Source of the DNA: Eremophila alpestris peregrina
Taxonomy: Eukaryota; Chordata; Aves; Passeriformes; Alaudidae
Direction: 5' to 3'
DNA length: 64,000 nucleotides
Assembly (NCBI GenBank): GCA_009792885.1
Contig: WMCF01000111.1
Location: 691,481-755,480 of the forward strand
Every line of letters starts with the position of its first letter. Positions within the stretch are counted from its first letter, which is position 1. Shown here piece after piece: positions 1 through 12,609 of the stretch. The translations under genes and the position numbers were made by a program. Under the pieces are notes generated by a model. It did no database searches, had not been told where the DNA came from, and was given only the letters and a program-made list of their open reading frames with translations.

Positions 1-3000
1 GTTTGCTGCTGTTAATTGGTGTTAATTGTCAGATTGAAGGCAGTCCACTAAATACAGCATCTAAAATGATGGGGTGTTTTTTGATGAAGGAACTGTCAGC
101 TCTTTAGGTGCACTGCTGTAGAAATGGAAAGCTTTTCTTGGCTTATGTTTTTTAATTGCACAACAGGATTTAATCAATGCAAATAAAATTCCTTGTTGAA
201 GGAGCGTAGGATCTGTCACCCTGGGTTGTACCACCCTGTTTGGGGATGAATTCTATGGTTTTATGAGGGTTGAAGAGTCCAGACAAAAAGCATATTTTGG
301 TCTTACATACAAATCAAACACTTTTAGCATTGGCCCCTGGAGGTGGCTTGGGGACAGCAAAGTGTCCAATTCCATCAGCTGCAAGCCCCAAATACCTAAA
401 AGGAAAGAAACATTTAACAAATTCAACAAAATTTGCATCTCTTGCAGGGTTAGCAAAGCTCAGAAATGCATATTTCATTAGATAACACACCAATTTTTCA
501 TACCTCTGGAAGGTGCAGGAGTAACACGCCTTGATTTGCATAATTAAATACCATAATTTTAGCAATGTTTTCTTGCAGATACGAAATTTAAATGTGAAGC
601 ATGAAGCTATTTGCCTTATGACACAACATTTCTTTTAGTTATTGTTTATTTTTTAAAATTACTATTTATTACAAAAAAAATACTTTCAACATTTTAAGAT
701 TCTTTTTCTCATAAATTCGGTTCACAAATGGGTGGAAGCTACAATTACAGAAGCTGCAATTACCTTAACAGATGGAAGGGAAAGGCTTTTCCAAGGCATT
801 CCCACACCACCTAAACCCCAAATTGCTTGTATTTGGCTGTATATTCACATATATATATTTGCCTAAAATTGAGATTAATCTCTGCCATCGTGTCCAACAA
901 GTTATTTTTATACAATATAGCATGAGGAGGACAATTCAGATCTAAAATGTGCATCATAGTTGAGGGTAAAATGTCTTTTCTTCATGATATATATATATTG
1001 GATATAGAAATATATATAAAAAGCAGATTTTTTTTAAAAATTCATCTATATAAAGGTGTTATTCAGACCCCCAATATTTAATATTCTGTGGTTGCCACTC
1101 AATTACATGCTCATGGCACCTTCAGCAGCTCTGCTTCCTCAGGCTCTATCACTTCAATAAAACCAAGTAAATTTGAAGGCCAGGAGAGAAAGGGAGACCC
1201 TGGGAGAGAAACCATTTTCTGTGAATTTAAGAACTAAAAATTTCTGCATTCAGGAAAAGAAATTCCTTCTTTCTGCATGTTTACTGCAATTCTGGTAAGC
1301 CTTTCAATTGTGCCTGAAAATCTCCCAGACAAGTCTCAATTTTAGGAGATGATCAGGTCTCATATGACTTACAGGAAAAAATATATTTAATATCCTCATG
1401 TTTATTTTTGGTGAGCAGATGCCTTCTGAAGAAAAGCAGTCACATGGGGAAAAAGGGATTGTTATTGGAAAATGACTGTGGTGTTTATCTCATCTTTTTC
1501 CCATCTGTAAAGAGCTTTCTCTGGTGTGCAAGCATGAAAGAGTGGGGATAAAGGAGCACATGGAAACATCCCACTACTTAATTCAGCTGGTTTGTTAATC
1601 CACTTAATTCAGTGGAAGTTTAATTTAATAAAAAGAAAAATAAGGAATTTTTCCCCCCCTAACAAATCATAGAGATTTTATCCTTCACTTCAGCCGTGAA
1701 AACCAACGAACCAAACATCCAAACCAAATTTCCTTTAGCTTAATTAATTGTGCCAGCCCCCAGACAAGAACACCCCACTCCTGTGCACATGGAATGAAAT
1801 CCTGGCTCTTTTTGGATGCAGCTCTCTGGGGGCTCTTTGCAGTGCTGCCAAAAGGAAAGGTCACACAGTGCCCTTGAGGAAGCTCAGCACTGATGCAATA
1901 AAAGTGGAAGTTCTCAGCAGTTTGGGGTAACGCTGCTCCTACCCAAAACCCGATTTCACCATGACTTGGGAGCCATCAGGCCAAAAATCCCACAGCTTCC
2001 CACAGGATTCTATGAATATGTAACTGGTTATTTCTGTCATTCCAGTGACCTCTGGTGTTGGAACCCTGGATGCTGAAAATTTTAGCTTTTCCTGTGTTAA
2101 AAGGTGCTGACCCTCAAGCAAACACCACATTTGATCTGAGGCCTTGGAACAGGCTTCCAACATTGAGTGAGAGCACTGAGATTGTGGTTGTGTGGTTTGT
2201 AGAAGTGTGTGATCTCACAGGGTGAAACACTTAGATTTAAGATTTTAGTATACAGCAATGTGTGTGAGCCAAGGTGGAGGATTTAAGGCATTGTCTGAGT
2301 CCTTCTTTTCACTTTCTTCTTCACCTTCTTCTTCATGGGTTTGGGCAGTTTTTGTGATTGGTTAGGAAAGTCCCCAATGCGGGCCACAAGCAGATGGTTA
2401 TTTGGTTTAAAGTTAAAATAATTTAGGTGGCATTTCATAATCATAATCATGATTTGTCCTTGAAAAGATGTGGCAGAGATAGAGAAGGATATCCATTTTG
2501 TGCTGAGTGAGCTGGTGTGCAGAACTCACAGCTTGTGAGACTGAAATGGAGATAAGAATTAATAAACACCTGAGTCTAAGAAGAAATTAATCTCTTGTGC
2601 AGTCAGTCCCTGGCTAAAAGTGAGGCTGAAAGGAATCCTAAACCCCAGAACTCAGGTGCCACAAACATCCCAGGAAGTGCCACATTCTCATGAGAATTCT
2701 GCAGAAGAGCAGTGAAACAAAGCTCAGCTGCTGCTGCAAATATTGTCAGAACAGTGAACACATCAGAAAGATTATGCACCTTATGATTCCTGACATTGGG
2801 ATTCATAGGTGCACGTCAGAGAGGAAGGAGATGGGAGCAAATTTATCTCCCTGCCTGATCTCTGGTGCAGGATTTCCCAGAGAATTGTTTTCCTGCCTGG
2901 CTTTAGGCAGGAAATTCACCTTCCATAAAAACATCCACTTTTCATTTGGGGAATTCCCCACTCTTCTCAGTTGTCATCCTCAAAGCTAAACATGTGCCAT

Positions 3001-5586
3001 CTCTCATCTGCACTTATCTTTTCTCACCCTCAGAACGGCCCAAAATCCCAGAACTCATGGTGGTGCCCCAACGAGGTTGTGCTGTTCTGCAAGGGAGAGG
3101 GATCTTACTGAAAAAATATAAGGTGAGAATGAGATTTTGTACTTAAAAGAAGAATGAGAGCACAGTATAGAGCAGCTAGGTGTAATAAGCAGAAAGGACA
3201 TGAGTTAAAATAATCCTATTTCATAACCATTTAGTCCAAAATTTTATTTTTTTTCCTCTCCTGGACTCTTTGGTACTTGGTTGCAACCAAGGACATCTGC
3301 CCTTAAGGGAAATGACAGATGTAGGTTGGTTACAACACACGTTGTAATTGAACAGGACTGAAGGTCTTTAAATAAAGGCTTTTTAATATCTACATCATGA
3401 AAATCAAAACTAAACCACTCACCCATATAAGAAATGAGGATGAAACATGCAGGAATCTAAATTTTGAAGTGTAAATGGTGGAATCAATGAAAAAGGAGTC
3501 ACACATAGAGGAGGGGCAGCCCATTTCTGAACTAAATATTGTTTGACATGAAAATGACCCAACAACTGGAGCTGGACTAACATTAACATATTAATTGCAA
3601 AAGTGTCCCTGCAGAAAATATTAGATTCTACAGATTTTGCTTGGATTTTTCTTACTTTTTCACAAAATTGCATTATTCTTAAAGAATTTCTTGTTCTTAT
3701 CATGATTTGAGTTCCTGAAGATCCTTTTCAGCCTTTTAGAAAACAGTGGGATTTTCAGCAAGCACTCAGGCTCTGAGCTGGAAAATCCGCCATTCTCTTC
3801 CTTTCCCTTCCCCCTCCACAGAACCTCATTTGATAAACCACCAGAAGTTGCTCAAGTTCCAAAGTGGAACATCAAACATTTCTGCCAGAGCTGGCAAAGC
3901 TGCTGAAGGCATGATATTTGTGATGAACACACTCCCAGAGTCACTGCCTGCTTTGACTCACGCCCTGCTTCACTTGAGCGAGGCATTGAGCTGACACAAA
4001 GGATTAGCTGGTGACAAACTTGCTTCCTCTATGGATTACAAATGAGGAAGCTGTAAAAATATCGACATGCAAACAGGGTTATCAGGTATTACAACTGATT
4101 TGCACTGCAGAGGGCAGGATTTCAGGTGTTCTCTCAAATTGCACCCGGCTCAAACCAAATGTTAAGGAAAAGTGAGATTCTGATTATTTCCTGCGTTCTG
4201 TGGTAGTTTTTCCTTTCCATTTGAGATATTGGACTGGTGTGGATCACTGCTGATTGTTTGATCATGGAGTAGAAAGAGATTTATTTATCTAAAACCCTCT
4301 GTAAATTAAAATTTATGGTTCTAATACATATACACATGATCCTAGAGCCATAAAGAGTGAACCAGCTGTGGTTTATTCACCAATCCCTTATGAATTGAAG
4401 TCCAGAATACTAAAATGAAATTCAGGGAGAGGGAATAAAACATGAGATTCAGCTTCCATACTACCTGGAAGGAGAATAACTGCTTCCAGGTATGTAATTA
4501 TTCTATTTTCTCAGGTAACCTGTCACTGTGGGACATCAGAGAGACAGGGCAGAAAGAATTTCATTCTTGCTAACATTTACATTTAGCATTTTGCATGTAT
4601 TTATGCTGAATTTTAAATTATGAGCAGATTAAATGGCCTAAACACCAAGGTACTGTAATAACGGATTAAAAAAAAAATAGAAGGTTTTAAAAATCCTGAA
4701 CAAACAAAACAAACCAAAGCAATTTTTACCTGATCAAACTAAACTAAGATTGCAGTTCTCGCCCATCTGATCTGGCCTTGTGCTGAACAGTGTTTAACAA
4801 ATGTTACAAATGTAATTGAGATGGCCAAGCTCCAAAAATCATTAATTGGCTGGTTCTTGAGACAGGCCAGTGGTGTTATCTGCACTTGGTGAAGGACAGG
4901 TCACCATCAAGTGACAGCAAAAGGTTGGGGAAAACTGGGAAAAACTTAGGAATGAAATTCAGGCTTCTCTTATGCTCACAAATGTATGGGTCAGTGGAAC
5001 AGAAAAAGCAATTTTTTTTTTCTTAGAAACAGGGTAGGGATCTGGAAATATCCATTATATAGTTGTTGGGGGAAAAATGGGGGGAAAAAAGGTGAAGTTT
5101 CATGTTGAATACTGAAAGAGCATCAACAAGTTCGGCCAAACTCCTGAAACACTTTGGAAGTGGAGCTGGAATAGGCTGGTTTGGATATCACTGTCTCTCC
5201 AAGCTGCTATCATGGGAGCTGTGATAACTGTGATGGGAAAGGAACCAAGCTGTCATTTTCAGAGAGGTTAAAGAAAACTGACCTAAAAACAAAAGAGGTT
5301 TTCAGCTTGGAATGAGAATCTTTTGTCCTTAGAAAGCTCAGTCAGTGCGCGGTGGTTTGGTTTGGCTGTTCCTGCAGGAGCTCCCCTGATGTGCAGGTTG
5401 GCTCTGGGATGTCCTGTTCAGTTTGCAGGGACTCTCCTCAGGTGACAGGGGAGCACAGGACTGACTGGTTGGATGTTTGTGCTCCACCTGGCAGCACAAA
5501 TTATGTGAAGGAATTAGTGTTAAAAATGGGCTCAGTCTCTTGAACGATGAGGAGGAACATTTTCTGCTTGCTGGACTGGTGATTTC
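1..5586. other. Unique AT-rich DNA, no gene recognised
   Basis: I see no recognisable gene or repeat family across this stretch. It contains an alternating AT-rich patch near 985-1020 and short A or T runs. One segment at 3034-3122 has exon-like borders and is described as its own entry. The rest has frequent stops in all frames. Confidence 0.6.
3034..3122 (+). other. Exon-like segment, 89 nt, unidentified
   Basis: A pyrimidine-rich stretch ending in ctcaccctcag precedes the segment, and AAG|gtgaga follows it, so both ends fit consensus splice sites. If the first two bases complete a codon, the remaining 29 codons are open, beginning RPKIPELMVVPQ and ending ILLKKYK exactly at the donor. I do not recognise the peptide. 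No second exon was found nearby on the same strand. It may be a chance match, a decayed exon, or an internal exon of a gene whose other exons lie outside the window. Confidence 0.15.
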
Positions 5587-6022
5587 CAGAATCACAGGAG
5601 GGTTTGGGATGGAACAGACATCAAAGCTCATCTTGTTCCAACCCCAGCCGTGGGCAGGGACACCTTCCACTATCCCAGGCTGCTCCAAGCCCTGTCCAAC
5701 CTGGCCTTGGACACTTCCAGGGATCCAGGGGCAGCCACAGCTTCTCTGGGCACCCTGTGCCAGGGCCTCCCCACCCTCACAGGGAACAATTGCTACCCAA
5801 AATCCCATCTAACCCTGCCCTCTGGCAGTGGGAAGCCATTCCCTGTGTCCTGTCCCTCCATCCCTTGTCCCCAGTCCCTCTCCAGCTCTCCTGGAGCCCC
5901 TTTAGACCCTGCAAGGGGCTCTGAGCTCTCCCTAGAGCTTCCCTTCTCCAGGTGAGCACCCCCAGCTCTCCCAGCCTGGCTCCAGAGCAGAGGAGCTCCA
6001 GCCTTCTCCTTCCATCCTGAAA
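5587..6022 (-). mobile_element. CR1 LINE 3' fragment, about 435 bp
   Basis: Read on the minus strand this runs from CR1 ORF2-end/3'-UTR sequence through the conserved block encoding the familiar wrong-frame peptide (…GCPWIPGS…) to the terminal region. It is one of the longest and best preserved CR1 pieces here, 5'-truncated as usual for CR1. The 5338-5808 minus-strand frame of 156 codons that crosses it is not a gene; it is this repeat plus flank. Confidence 0.93.
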
Positions 6023-7360
6023 ACAATTAAATCCAAGCCAGTTCTTCAATCTTTACCCAGCCTTCAGCTATTTCTAAGTTTTTTTGGTAGTGTGTTTGTG
6101 TGCCACATGTACCTGTATGTGCCTGTAGACACACAGGTAGATAAGTTTTGATAAATTAATTGTTCAGGTGAATGTTTCAGGCCAGAGGTCACAAAGTAAT
6201 AAAAAGTCCAGTTCTCAGGATATCACAGAATCACCCCACCATTTTTGAAAAGGCAGATGGCCAAAAAAAAAGACGTTGTTTTGCCTCATCCCTCTGGCTG
6301 ATGGTGACTGCTTTTTACTGCAGCCATATCATAACAACAAAAAAGTAATTTTTAAAAATTAGATTAAGATTAGATTAATTTGAATTTAAAAAGACTGCAA
6401 TCACTCATTCTTTGGAGGAAAAAATATGTTTGCCTTGAGATGCAGCAATTTTATATCTGTGAGCACTTTTAGTCATAGATCCACTGGATTTTGCATCATA
6501 CTGGGAGAAAAACTGCACAAATGATTCTCTGGGGACTCTAAATTTCTGTGAGCAAGGAATTGATTTGCAGAAGGGTTTTCATGCACTGGTCCTTGTCACC
6601 AAGGAGCTCGTGTCCTGGCCTTCCAGGCTGGGAGTGGCACAAATCTAAATATTTCTGTGATTTCTGGACAAGTCTTGTGGTGCAATGAGCTCTTGGCTTC
6701 TTGGAATAACATGAAAAAGCCCCCAGTAAAGTAAAGCTTTTATTTCTCACCTTTAGCTAAAGAAACTTCAATTGTTTGCACAGTATGGAAAAAAAAAATC
6801 AAAATAGCAAGAATTTTCTCTTAGTTTCACAGAATTTATGCCTGTAGGGTGCAAATTTGAAGTGTGACCACTTAAAAATATCCTGGAAATATTACTTTGA
6901 TGGCTTTTCTCAATGACATGTTTGCTTTAAGCTACTTACAAACTGCAGTGGCCCGTTTCCTCTGACAAGCTTGTAATAATGTTTTGAGTTATATATAAAA
7001 AAAAAAAAGAGCATGGAAAATAGAGATATTCATGGAATTTGGAGCCAGAAGGAATTTTCCTTATGTTCTTGCTCTTAATCAAGTAAAATTCCTTCTGCCC
7101 AAGAAAGAATGAAAAGTTCTTGTTATTATCAAAGTCCAGCTTTGGAAGGGTCAGAGTGTCAAAAACAGGGTCATCATAAGAAGTTGTCTAACAGGGAATA
7201 CCAAGAAAAAATATTCAAGATATTAAGTATTTTGAAGGGGTCTTTAAGGATAACATTGAGAGGAAATCTTTCTGGTTGGCACCTAGAGGATCGAAAGCTG
7301 GGAAAAGGAGAAGGGAGCGTAAGGAAATTGGTCCTGAAGAAAAATTGGATAAAGGAAGAG
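6023..7360. other. Unique DNA between CR1 copies
   Basis: No gene is recognised. An 87-codon plus-strand frame at 7109-7372 is Lys-rich and runs into the next CR1 copy; it has no family resemblance and is treated as chance. Short A runs occur near 6791 and 6998. Confidence 0.55.
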
Positions 7361-7487
7361 TTTGGGTTGTAAAAAACATTAAAGACCATTCAGTTCCTAT
7401 CCCTTGCCATGGGCAGGGGACACCTTCCACTATCCCAGGTTGCTCCAAGCCCCATCCAACCTGGCCTTGGACACTGGCAGGGATGTG
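7361..7487 (-). mobile_element. CR1 LINE 3' fragment
   Basis: The segment carries the minus-strand CR1 3' end: the tgccatgggcagg and ccttccactatcccagg blocks in order, then a break within the ggacactggcaggga part. It is truncated sooner than the copy at 5587. Confidence 0.88.
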
Positions 7488-7791
7488 GTGTCAACCCATA
7501 AATCATCTTGTTTCAAATAATAAAAGCCCTGGGCTTAGAAAGTGAAAATGAAATTACTACAATTAACATTACATTTCCAAAGGGAGTTGTGGCACTCAGA
7601 GTTTCATTGTTGTGCTACAAAGAAACACTAAACTGAGTCCTTCTCCCCTCCTACTCATTCTCTCAGCAGCCACAGGAAAGCAGATACTCTTGGACTATGA
7701 GGAATTGTGAATTTCTGAAAAAATGGCAGGAGAAAGACAGGAAAAAGTCCTTTGTACTTGCCCATTTTCTAGAGCATTTTCAATAGAACAG

Positions 7792-7963
7792 TGTCCCCTG
7801 AGACTTGCTCCAAGCTAAACAAGCTTCTCTCCACAGGAGTTTTTGTTCCAGACCCATCTCCAGCTCCATGCACATCTCTGGACATGCTCCAGCCCCTCAA
7901 TGTCTTTCTGGGCCCAGAAGCAGACAGAGGACTCCAAGTGATGCACTCAGTACTCAAGGTGGT
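7792..7963 (-). mobile_element. CR1 LINE internal fragment
   Basis: This corresponds to a part of CR1 lying 5' of the common 3' end. The marker is the conserved gctccagcccctcaatgt block with the caagctaaacaagc and cagtactcaaggtgg blocks on either side. It may be the older, separated upstream half of the 7361 copy, since both are on the same strand, but about 300 bp of unrelated DNA lies between them. Confidence 0.75.
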
Positions 7964-8974
7964 TTTCAAACACTTGTAATTGCTCTTTTCAAAACAAGTA
8001 AACAGATGTGGCTGAATCCATCTAAATATTTTATTGGTAGAAGGAAGAAAAATAAGCTTCATTTCCTGCAATTTTAGTTGGATGGAGAAACTCCTAGGGT
8101 CCAAAAGCCCAAGTTTTAACTCATTTTTATTCCCCAGCTCTTTGATGTGCAACCAGAGAATGCTGTTAATTAAAGCAGGCCCCAAAGGCAAAAATTGTTG
8201 TGTTAAAAGTGAGAGAGAGAGAGAAAAAGAAAAGCAACCGGCATCATTTCACATTGCAAGGGACTAAGGCAACACCCTTAAAAATTCATGTCCACTGAGT
8301 GCTCTGAAACCTCACCACTTGTTCCCCAGAAAACACAACCTCTGGGCCAAATATTCAGGTGGTGTTGATCAGTGTGGCTCACACAGGCCTGGAGGAGGCT
8401 GTGATTCATGTGAACACTTTGTGCCACTCCTGACTCTGCCTTGGCACTGTGGAAAACCACCACAACCAGACCAGGGATCATCAGGCATCCAGACTCAGCC
8501 CCTGCAGCTTGTTTTTTTTTCATTCTTGTTGACCAAATTAGTTTCTGACTGACTGAATGTGTATTTTCTGCTTTCATTCCAAAGCTGCCTGAGCTGTTGT
8601 TTTATAACAGCTTCATGCCACAGCACGTGCTCTGTGGTTTTCTCCTGCTCTCACCCCTAGTTCTGCGTGCAGTGCATCCCTTTTGATGTAGTGCATCCCC
8701 ACAAGTCCCATCAGCTTTTCCATCATCCCTCAGCTCCCCTGGTCCCCTCAGCCCCATCACTCTTGGGAGACTGATGTGGATGAGGCTGGAGGTGAGAAAG
8801 AAAGGACCTTGACACTGTACAAGCACAGCTCAGCAGTGACATCTCTCTGTATTTTCAAGTTTTAAGCACCAGGTGAAAATATAACCCCACGTGAGCCTAA
8901 GTCCTTACCAGTCTAACTCTCCCCCAGTTAAAACACTGGGAAAGCTGGTTCCTTCCTGGCCTAGGATCAGGCAG
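7964..8974. other. Unique DNA; GA-rich patch
   Basis: No gene is recognised. A short (GA)n patch sits near 8210-8235. The stretch 8600-8880 is moderately GC-rich and follows the point where similarity to the ITPRIPL1-like pseudogene fades, so it could hold unrecognisable remains of that gene's 3' half, but I cannot show this. Confidence 0.5.
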
Positions 8975-9842
8975 CTGCCTGTGCCAAAGCCATCTCAGAG
9001 TAGCTCTGCCCCTTGGAGAAGCTGCTCACCAGGAACTGCAGGAGCAGGAGCAGGGCAGCAGCATCAGACACCACCGAGGCAAACACAGCCAGGCTGAAAA
9101 CAGCAAGTTTTGCACCCAGCTGCAGATTTTCTCCAGGTGTAAGAAGGGGGTTTCTAGGGGCAGTGAGCTCTGATCCTGAGGCAACTCATTGTCCCAGCAG
9201 TGGAGAACACACAAGGAAAAATTCATCCCATGAGATGCTCCATGAAGCATCCAGCACACGGATGTCAGAGCTCCTCTCTGGGTGCTGCCCCAGGATGGAA
9301 AAGTGACCAGGGGATGGCTGCAGGAACACGAGCAGCTGGTAGAAGATTCAATTCTTGTGGACCCTCCAGGATTCATGGGTGCCAATGTGTGGGCAAATCT
9401 TTGGTGTGAGAGTGCTCTGTGGAAATTCTCTGTTGATCAAGAAGTCACCCAGCAGCTGCTTCAGATTCCTGCTCAGGTCAGGCAGTTCCTGCACTGGAAT
9501 TAGGGTGGGCCAAGGCAAAGACCTGGCAGCATTTTGTGCTTCCTTGAGGTCTTCATCCTCCTCCTCTTTGCTGCTGCAGTTGTCCTGCTCAGGGCAGCTG
9601 CTGGAGCCAAGCTGCTTCTGCATGCAGAATTCATGGAGCACAGCTGCCACAGCAGCCCAAAAGAACCAGTCAAGCACAAAGTGGAGGAAAGCTTTTTCCA
9701 GGGCCTTCTGCTCAACCTCCTGGTGCAGAAACTCCTCACGCTGCTGCATCTGCTGGATCGTGGCCGTGTCAGTCTGTGGATGCTGTGTCTGCCCAGGCAG
9801 GATGGCCAGCACAGCCAGGAGGAACATGATTGCCACAGCCAT
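8975..9842 (-). pseudogene. ITPRIPL1-like pseudogene, 3'-truncated
   Basis: The family encodes membrane-anchored proteins related to the IP3-receptor-interacting protein ITPRIP, which belongs to the Mab-21-type domain group. From ATG at 9842 the frame gives a hydrophobic N-terminus (residues 4-15), a charged helix with MQQREEFLHQEVEQ (32-45), a second hydrophobic segment (52-69, WFFWAAVAAVL), an acidic linker (SSKEEEDED, 90-98) and PVQELPDLSRNLKQLLGDF (116-134). A TGA at 9348-9350 stops it after residue 164. Reading on, family-like sequence continues (FYQLLVFLQP), then shifts frame before LPQDQSSLPLE and LEKICSWVQNLL, and shifts again near 9040. Similarity ends near 8975, so the catalytic-domain-like C-terminal half is missing. 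Family members are usually about 500 residues. The start was chosen because it directly follows a good splice acceptor and matches the family N-terminus; the open frame upstream to 10082 is intron and leader. The assignment rests on remembered family sequence, not a search. Confidence 0.68.
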
Positions 9843-9844
9843 GG

Positions 9845-10068
9845 CCTGGAGGAGGTGGGAGAAAGGTTTATCCAGCAGGTCTGGGTGAACAGGCCTGAAG
9901 GGACCCACAGTCCCTGGCTGGAGACAGCACAGTGCCCATCCTGCCCAAGCCACCCTGATGGTCATCCCCTGGCTGGGCTGAGCCCCATGAAAGGGCAAGA
10001 GACACCTGAGCAGTCTCCTGAGGGCCCATCCCTGCCATGATGGAACATTCCATGGTGTGAGAGGTACC
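9845..10068 (-). other. Probable 5' intron of the ITPRIPL1-like pseudogene
   Basis: On the minus strand a donor GTGTCAG|gtacct lies at 10068/10067 and an acceptor, a pyrimidine-rich run ending cctccag|GCCATGG, lies at 9846/9845, three bases before the predicted start codon. The implied intron is about 222 bp. If right, the pseudogene arose by DNA duplication and later decay rather than by copying a spliced mRNA. The GC-rich DNA just upstream, to about 10250, would contain the untranslated first exon. Confidence 0.4.
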
Positions 10069-12519
10069 TGACACATCTCCAAAGCCTTTCAGGGCACCTG
10101 CCACCCCTGGGAGCCCCAAGCCTCTCTGTCCCCAGCCCCAGGGACAGGATCATGCCCTGCCCTGGGGGCACAGCTCTTGCTCTGGGTTAGAAATCTCCCT
10201 GGGCATCTGCCCTGTGCCCCACCCCAGCCCTGCCTTGCTCAAAGTATCTTGTAACATTTACTGGCCATCTAAAACAAGAATTGTAACCATTTTGGGCTGA
10301 ATTCTCCCATCCTGGCATTTTCCAGCAAACTGTTTCTATTGTATTTATCTTTCTTAAAGGCAGAATAATGATGAGGAGGGGACAGTTGGTTCTTTTTTCT
10401 CCTTAATTTTCTCTAAAGTGCTTTATGTGCTTCAGGAGATGCTAATTAAGGAAATTATGTTCTGCTTGCCTTGCCTGAAACAGCATTAAAAAAAAATCAG
10501 AACCAAATCCACATCTACTTTATTGTTCCTCAGCTCACCCTTTGACGCAAAGACTCGAAATCTATCAGACTGTTTCTTCTTTTCTATTTCCCTGCCATAC
10601 ACATCATTACAAGCATCTGAAAAGTCTTTGTTCAGCAAAGAGTTATTGAATCATGCAATGAAGCACAGAGCCTGCACTGAACATCCTGTATCTCTTCTTT
10701 AAAGGCAGTTATTCCACATGTACAGCACACACCCCCCAGATCTCCTCTGGTGTTACAAGGATGAGGAGGATTTTCACTCACAGCTGGATTTCAGGCTGCA
10801 AAAAGCACTAATAGCTTCAGGGAAAAGACACTGAATTTGAGATTCTGTGCTTAATTCAGTAATACTGTAGTACTTTGGGCCTGAAGCAAGACTTGCACAG
10901 CATATTTAGTTGGGCCCCTTGGAAATTAAAATTTAATTTTATAAAAAGTCTTTCCCATTTTTAGCTGTGGATGTGTTTGTGCCTTATTTTGCAGGAAGGT
11001 AGGATTAGAGGGTAGAAGGTAGCATATTGTGGACTAGGAGGAAAATAAATAAATGCCCAAACACTTGAGTGTTCCCCAGTGCCTCTTCTGCTGTTTAGGA
11101 GATGGTGGTTACATGCTTTAAATGTGTGAGGTTTTTAACTTAATGTTGTTTACTTTTTCCCACTGCACGGTGGAAATTTGCAGAAGTTGATGCTTTTGAA
11201 AATACAAATCCAAACCTTTACTTTTGCAAAGCTGTGAATGAATCAGCCCCTTCTGCCAATCTGTCCTTCCTAAACTTGAAATAATAATCCATTACCAGCA
11301 AATCTCCTTTCTCCTTTTCAGGAGACCACACTATGACTGCCTGTTCTTTCCCATCCTTGCTGTTATTTGATTTTAAATGCTGATGTTTCATGGGAATGCT
11401 CTTTTTACTAGGAATGTTTAGATATGCCCCAGTGGATATCAAAGTAGGGTTCAACTCCCCAACCTCCACCATCAAGACCATCATTTTTTTTTTGTTCAAA
11501 TAACTTTCGGCTATTTATATCTAATTTCTCCTATTCTTTTCTGAATGATTTTTTTTTTATGGGAGGAAGTTGCCACAGAGGGGAAAAGCTTTCTCCTTTG
11601 CAGACATGAGTGCTGCACCACTTCTGATGCTTGAATAAAAACTGAGGGTGAATGTTCCAAAAGGCAAAAAAAATTATAGGTATTTTATACCAGGCCCTAC
11701 AATATAAGGCAGCTTTTACTCCTGAGGAATTAGTCATGTTTCAAGAAAAAAAATATGTTCCTCTGGTAGATTAGTTTCATTTTTTTTATTTGTATTTTAC
11801 ACTTTGGTTTGAGTACACTGGTACCCAAGCCAGGTTACCTTTAATGTTTAAACCTTATTATTAACATGCTTTCTGATCAGCCAATACAGCTGAAAAAGGT
11901 AATATGCCTGGCATTAATCCTTTCCTGCTCTGTTTGTTTTTTTTTTTAAGCCAAACAAACAAATCCTGAATAATAATGTGGGATTTTCCGGTTTGGCTAC
12001 GACCAGTTTCTTGCCATTCTCCTTTTTAAAAAATTTCCATCTGACATGCCAGCAGTGCTGTCTTGTTTTTGTTCTCATATATAATTAGAATGTCAGGAAC
12101 AAGAAAAGCTTGCATCAGTTTAGTGCTGAGACCAGGGCTTTTTCTCCTGGAGGAGCAGAACACCAAGTCCTCATTAGGATTAAAATCATTAGTGTATAAA
12201 TAGTCACTTGAAAATCCTTAAAGTAAAGTGCTCTCTTAATCCTACAGAAGTATTTCCTTAATCAGGGCACTTTCACTTTTAAGTTCAAGGGTTTAATTAC
12301 AGTTATAGCCAGTAAATGTGGAAAAATTACCCAGCACATGAAACTGTGCTAAGGGATTGGGTGAATAGGATGAATAGACTTGGCCCCAAAAGTTCAAAGG
12401 AGTGGATATATATTAAAAAAAACCCCAAATTATATTTTTAAAATATTTTATATTGTTATAGTTTATGTTTTGTTTTAAAGGTATGTTTGGGAGGGACTAA
12501 AAAGCTGAGAATTATTGAA
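10069..12519. other. GC-rich flank, then AT-rich unique DNA
   Basis: The first 180 bp or so is GC-rich and could be leader and promoter of the pseudogene on the minus strand. From about 10255 the sequence becomes AT-rich with many A and T runs and no recognisable gene or repeat family. Confidence 0.5.
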
Positions 12520-12609
12520 CACTTCCAGGATGGGGCAGCAACAGCTTCTCTGGGCACCCTGTGCCAAGGTCTCACCACCCTCACAGGGAAGAATTTATCA
12601 CAAATCTCA
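12520..12609 (-). mobile_element. CR1 LINE fragment, short
   Basis: About 90 bp match the minus-strand CR1 block with cttctctgggcaccctgtg and accctcacagggaagaa. Both the 3' terminus and the 5' part are missing, so this is an eroded or broken copy. Confidence 0.82.

Noticed and set aside
5338..5808. Long minus-strand open frame of 156 codons
   Set aside because: Its central part is the CR1 3' end in reverse reading; the same peptide pieces recur at 14524, 22120, 38643 and 56388.
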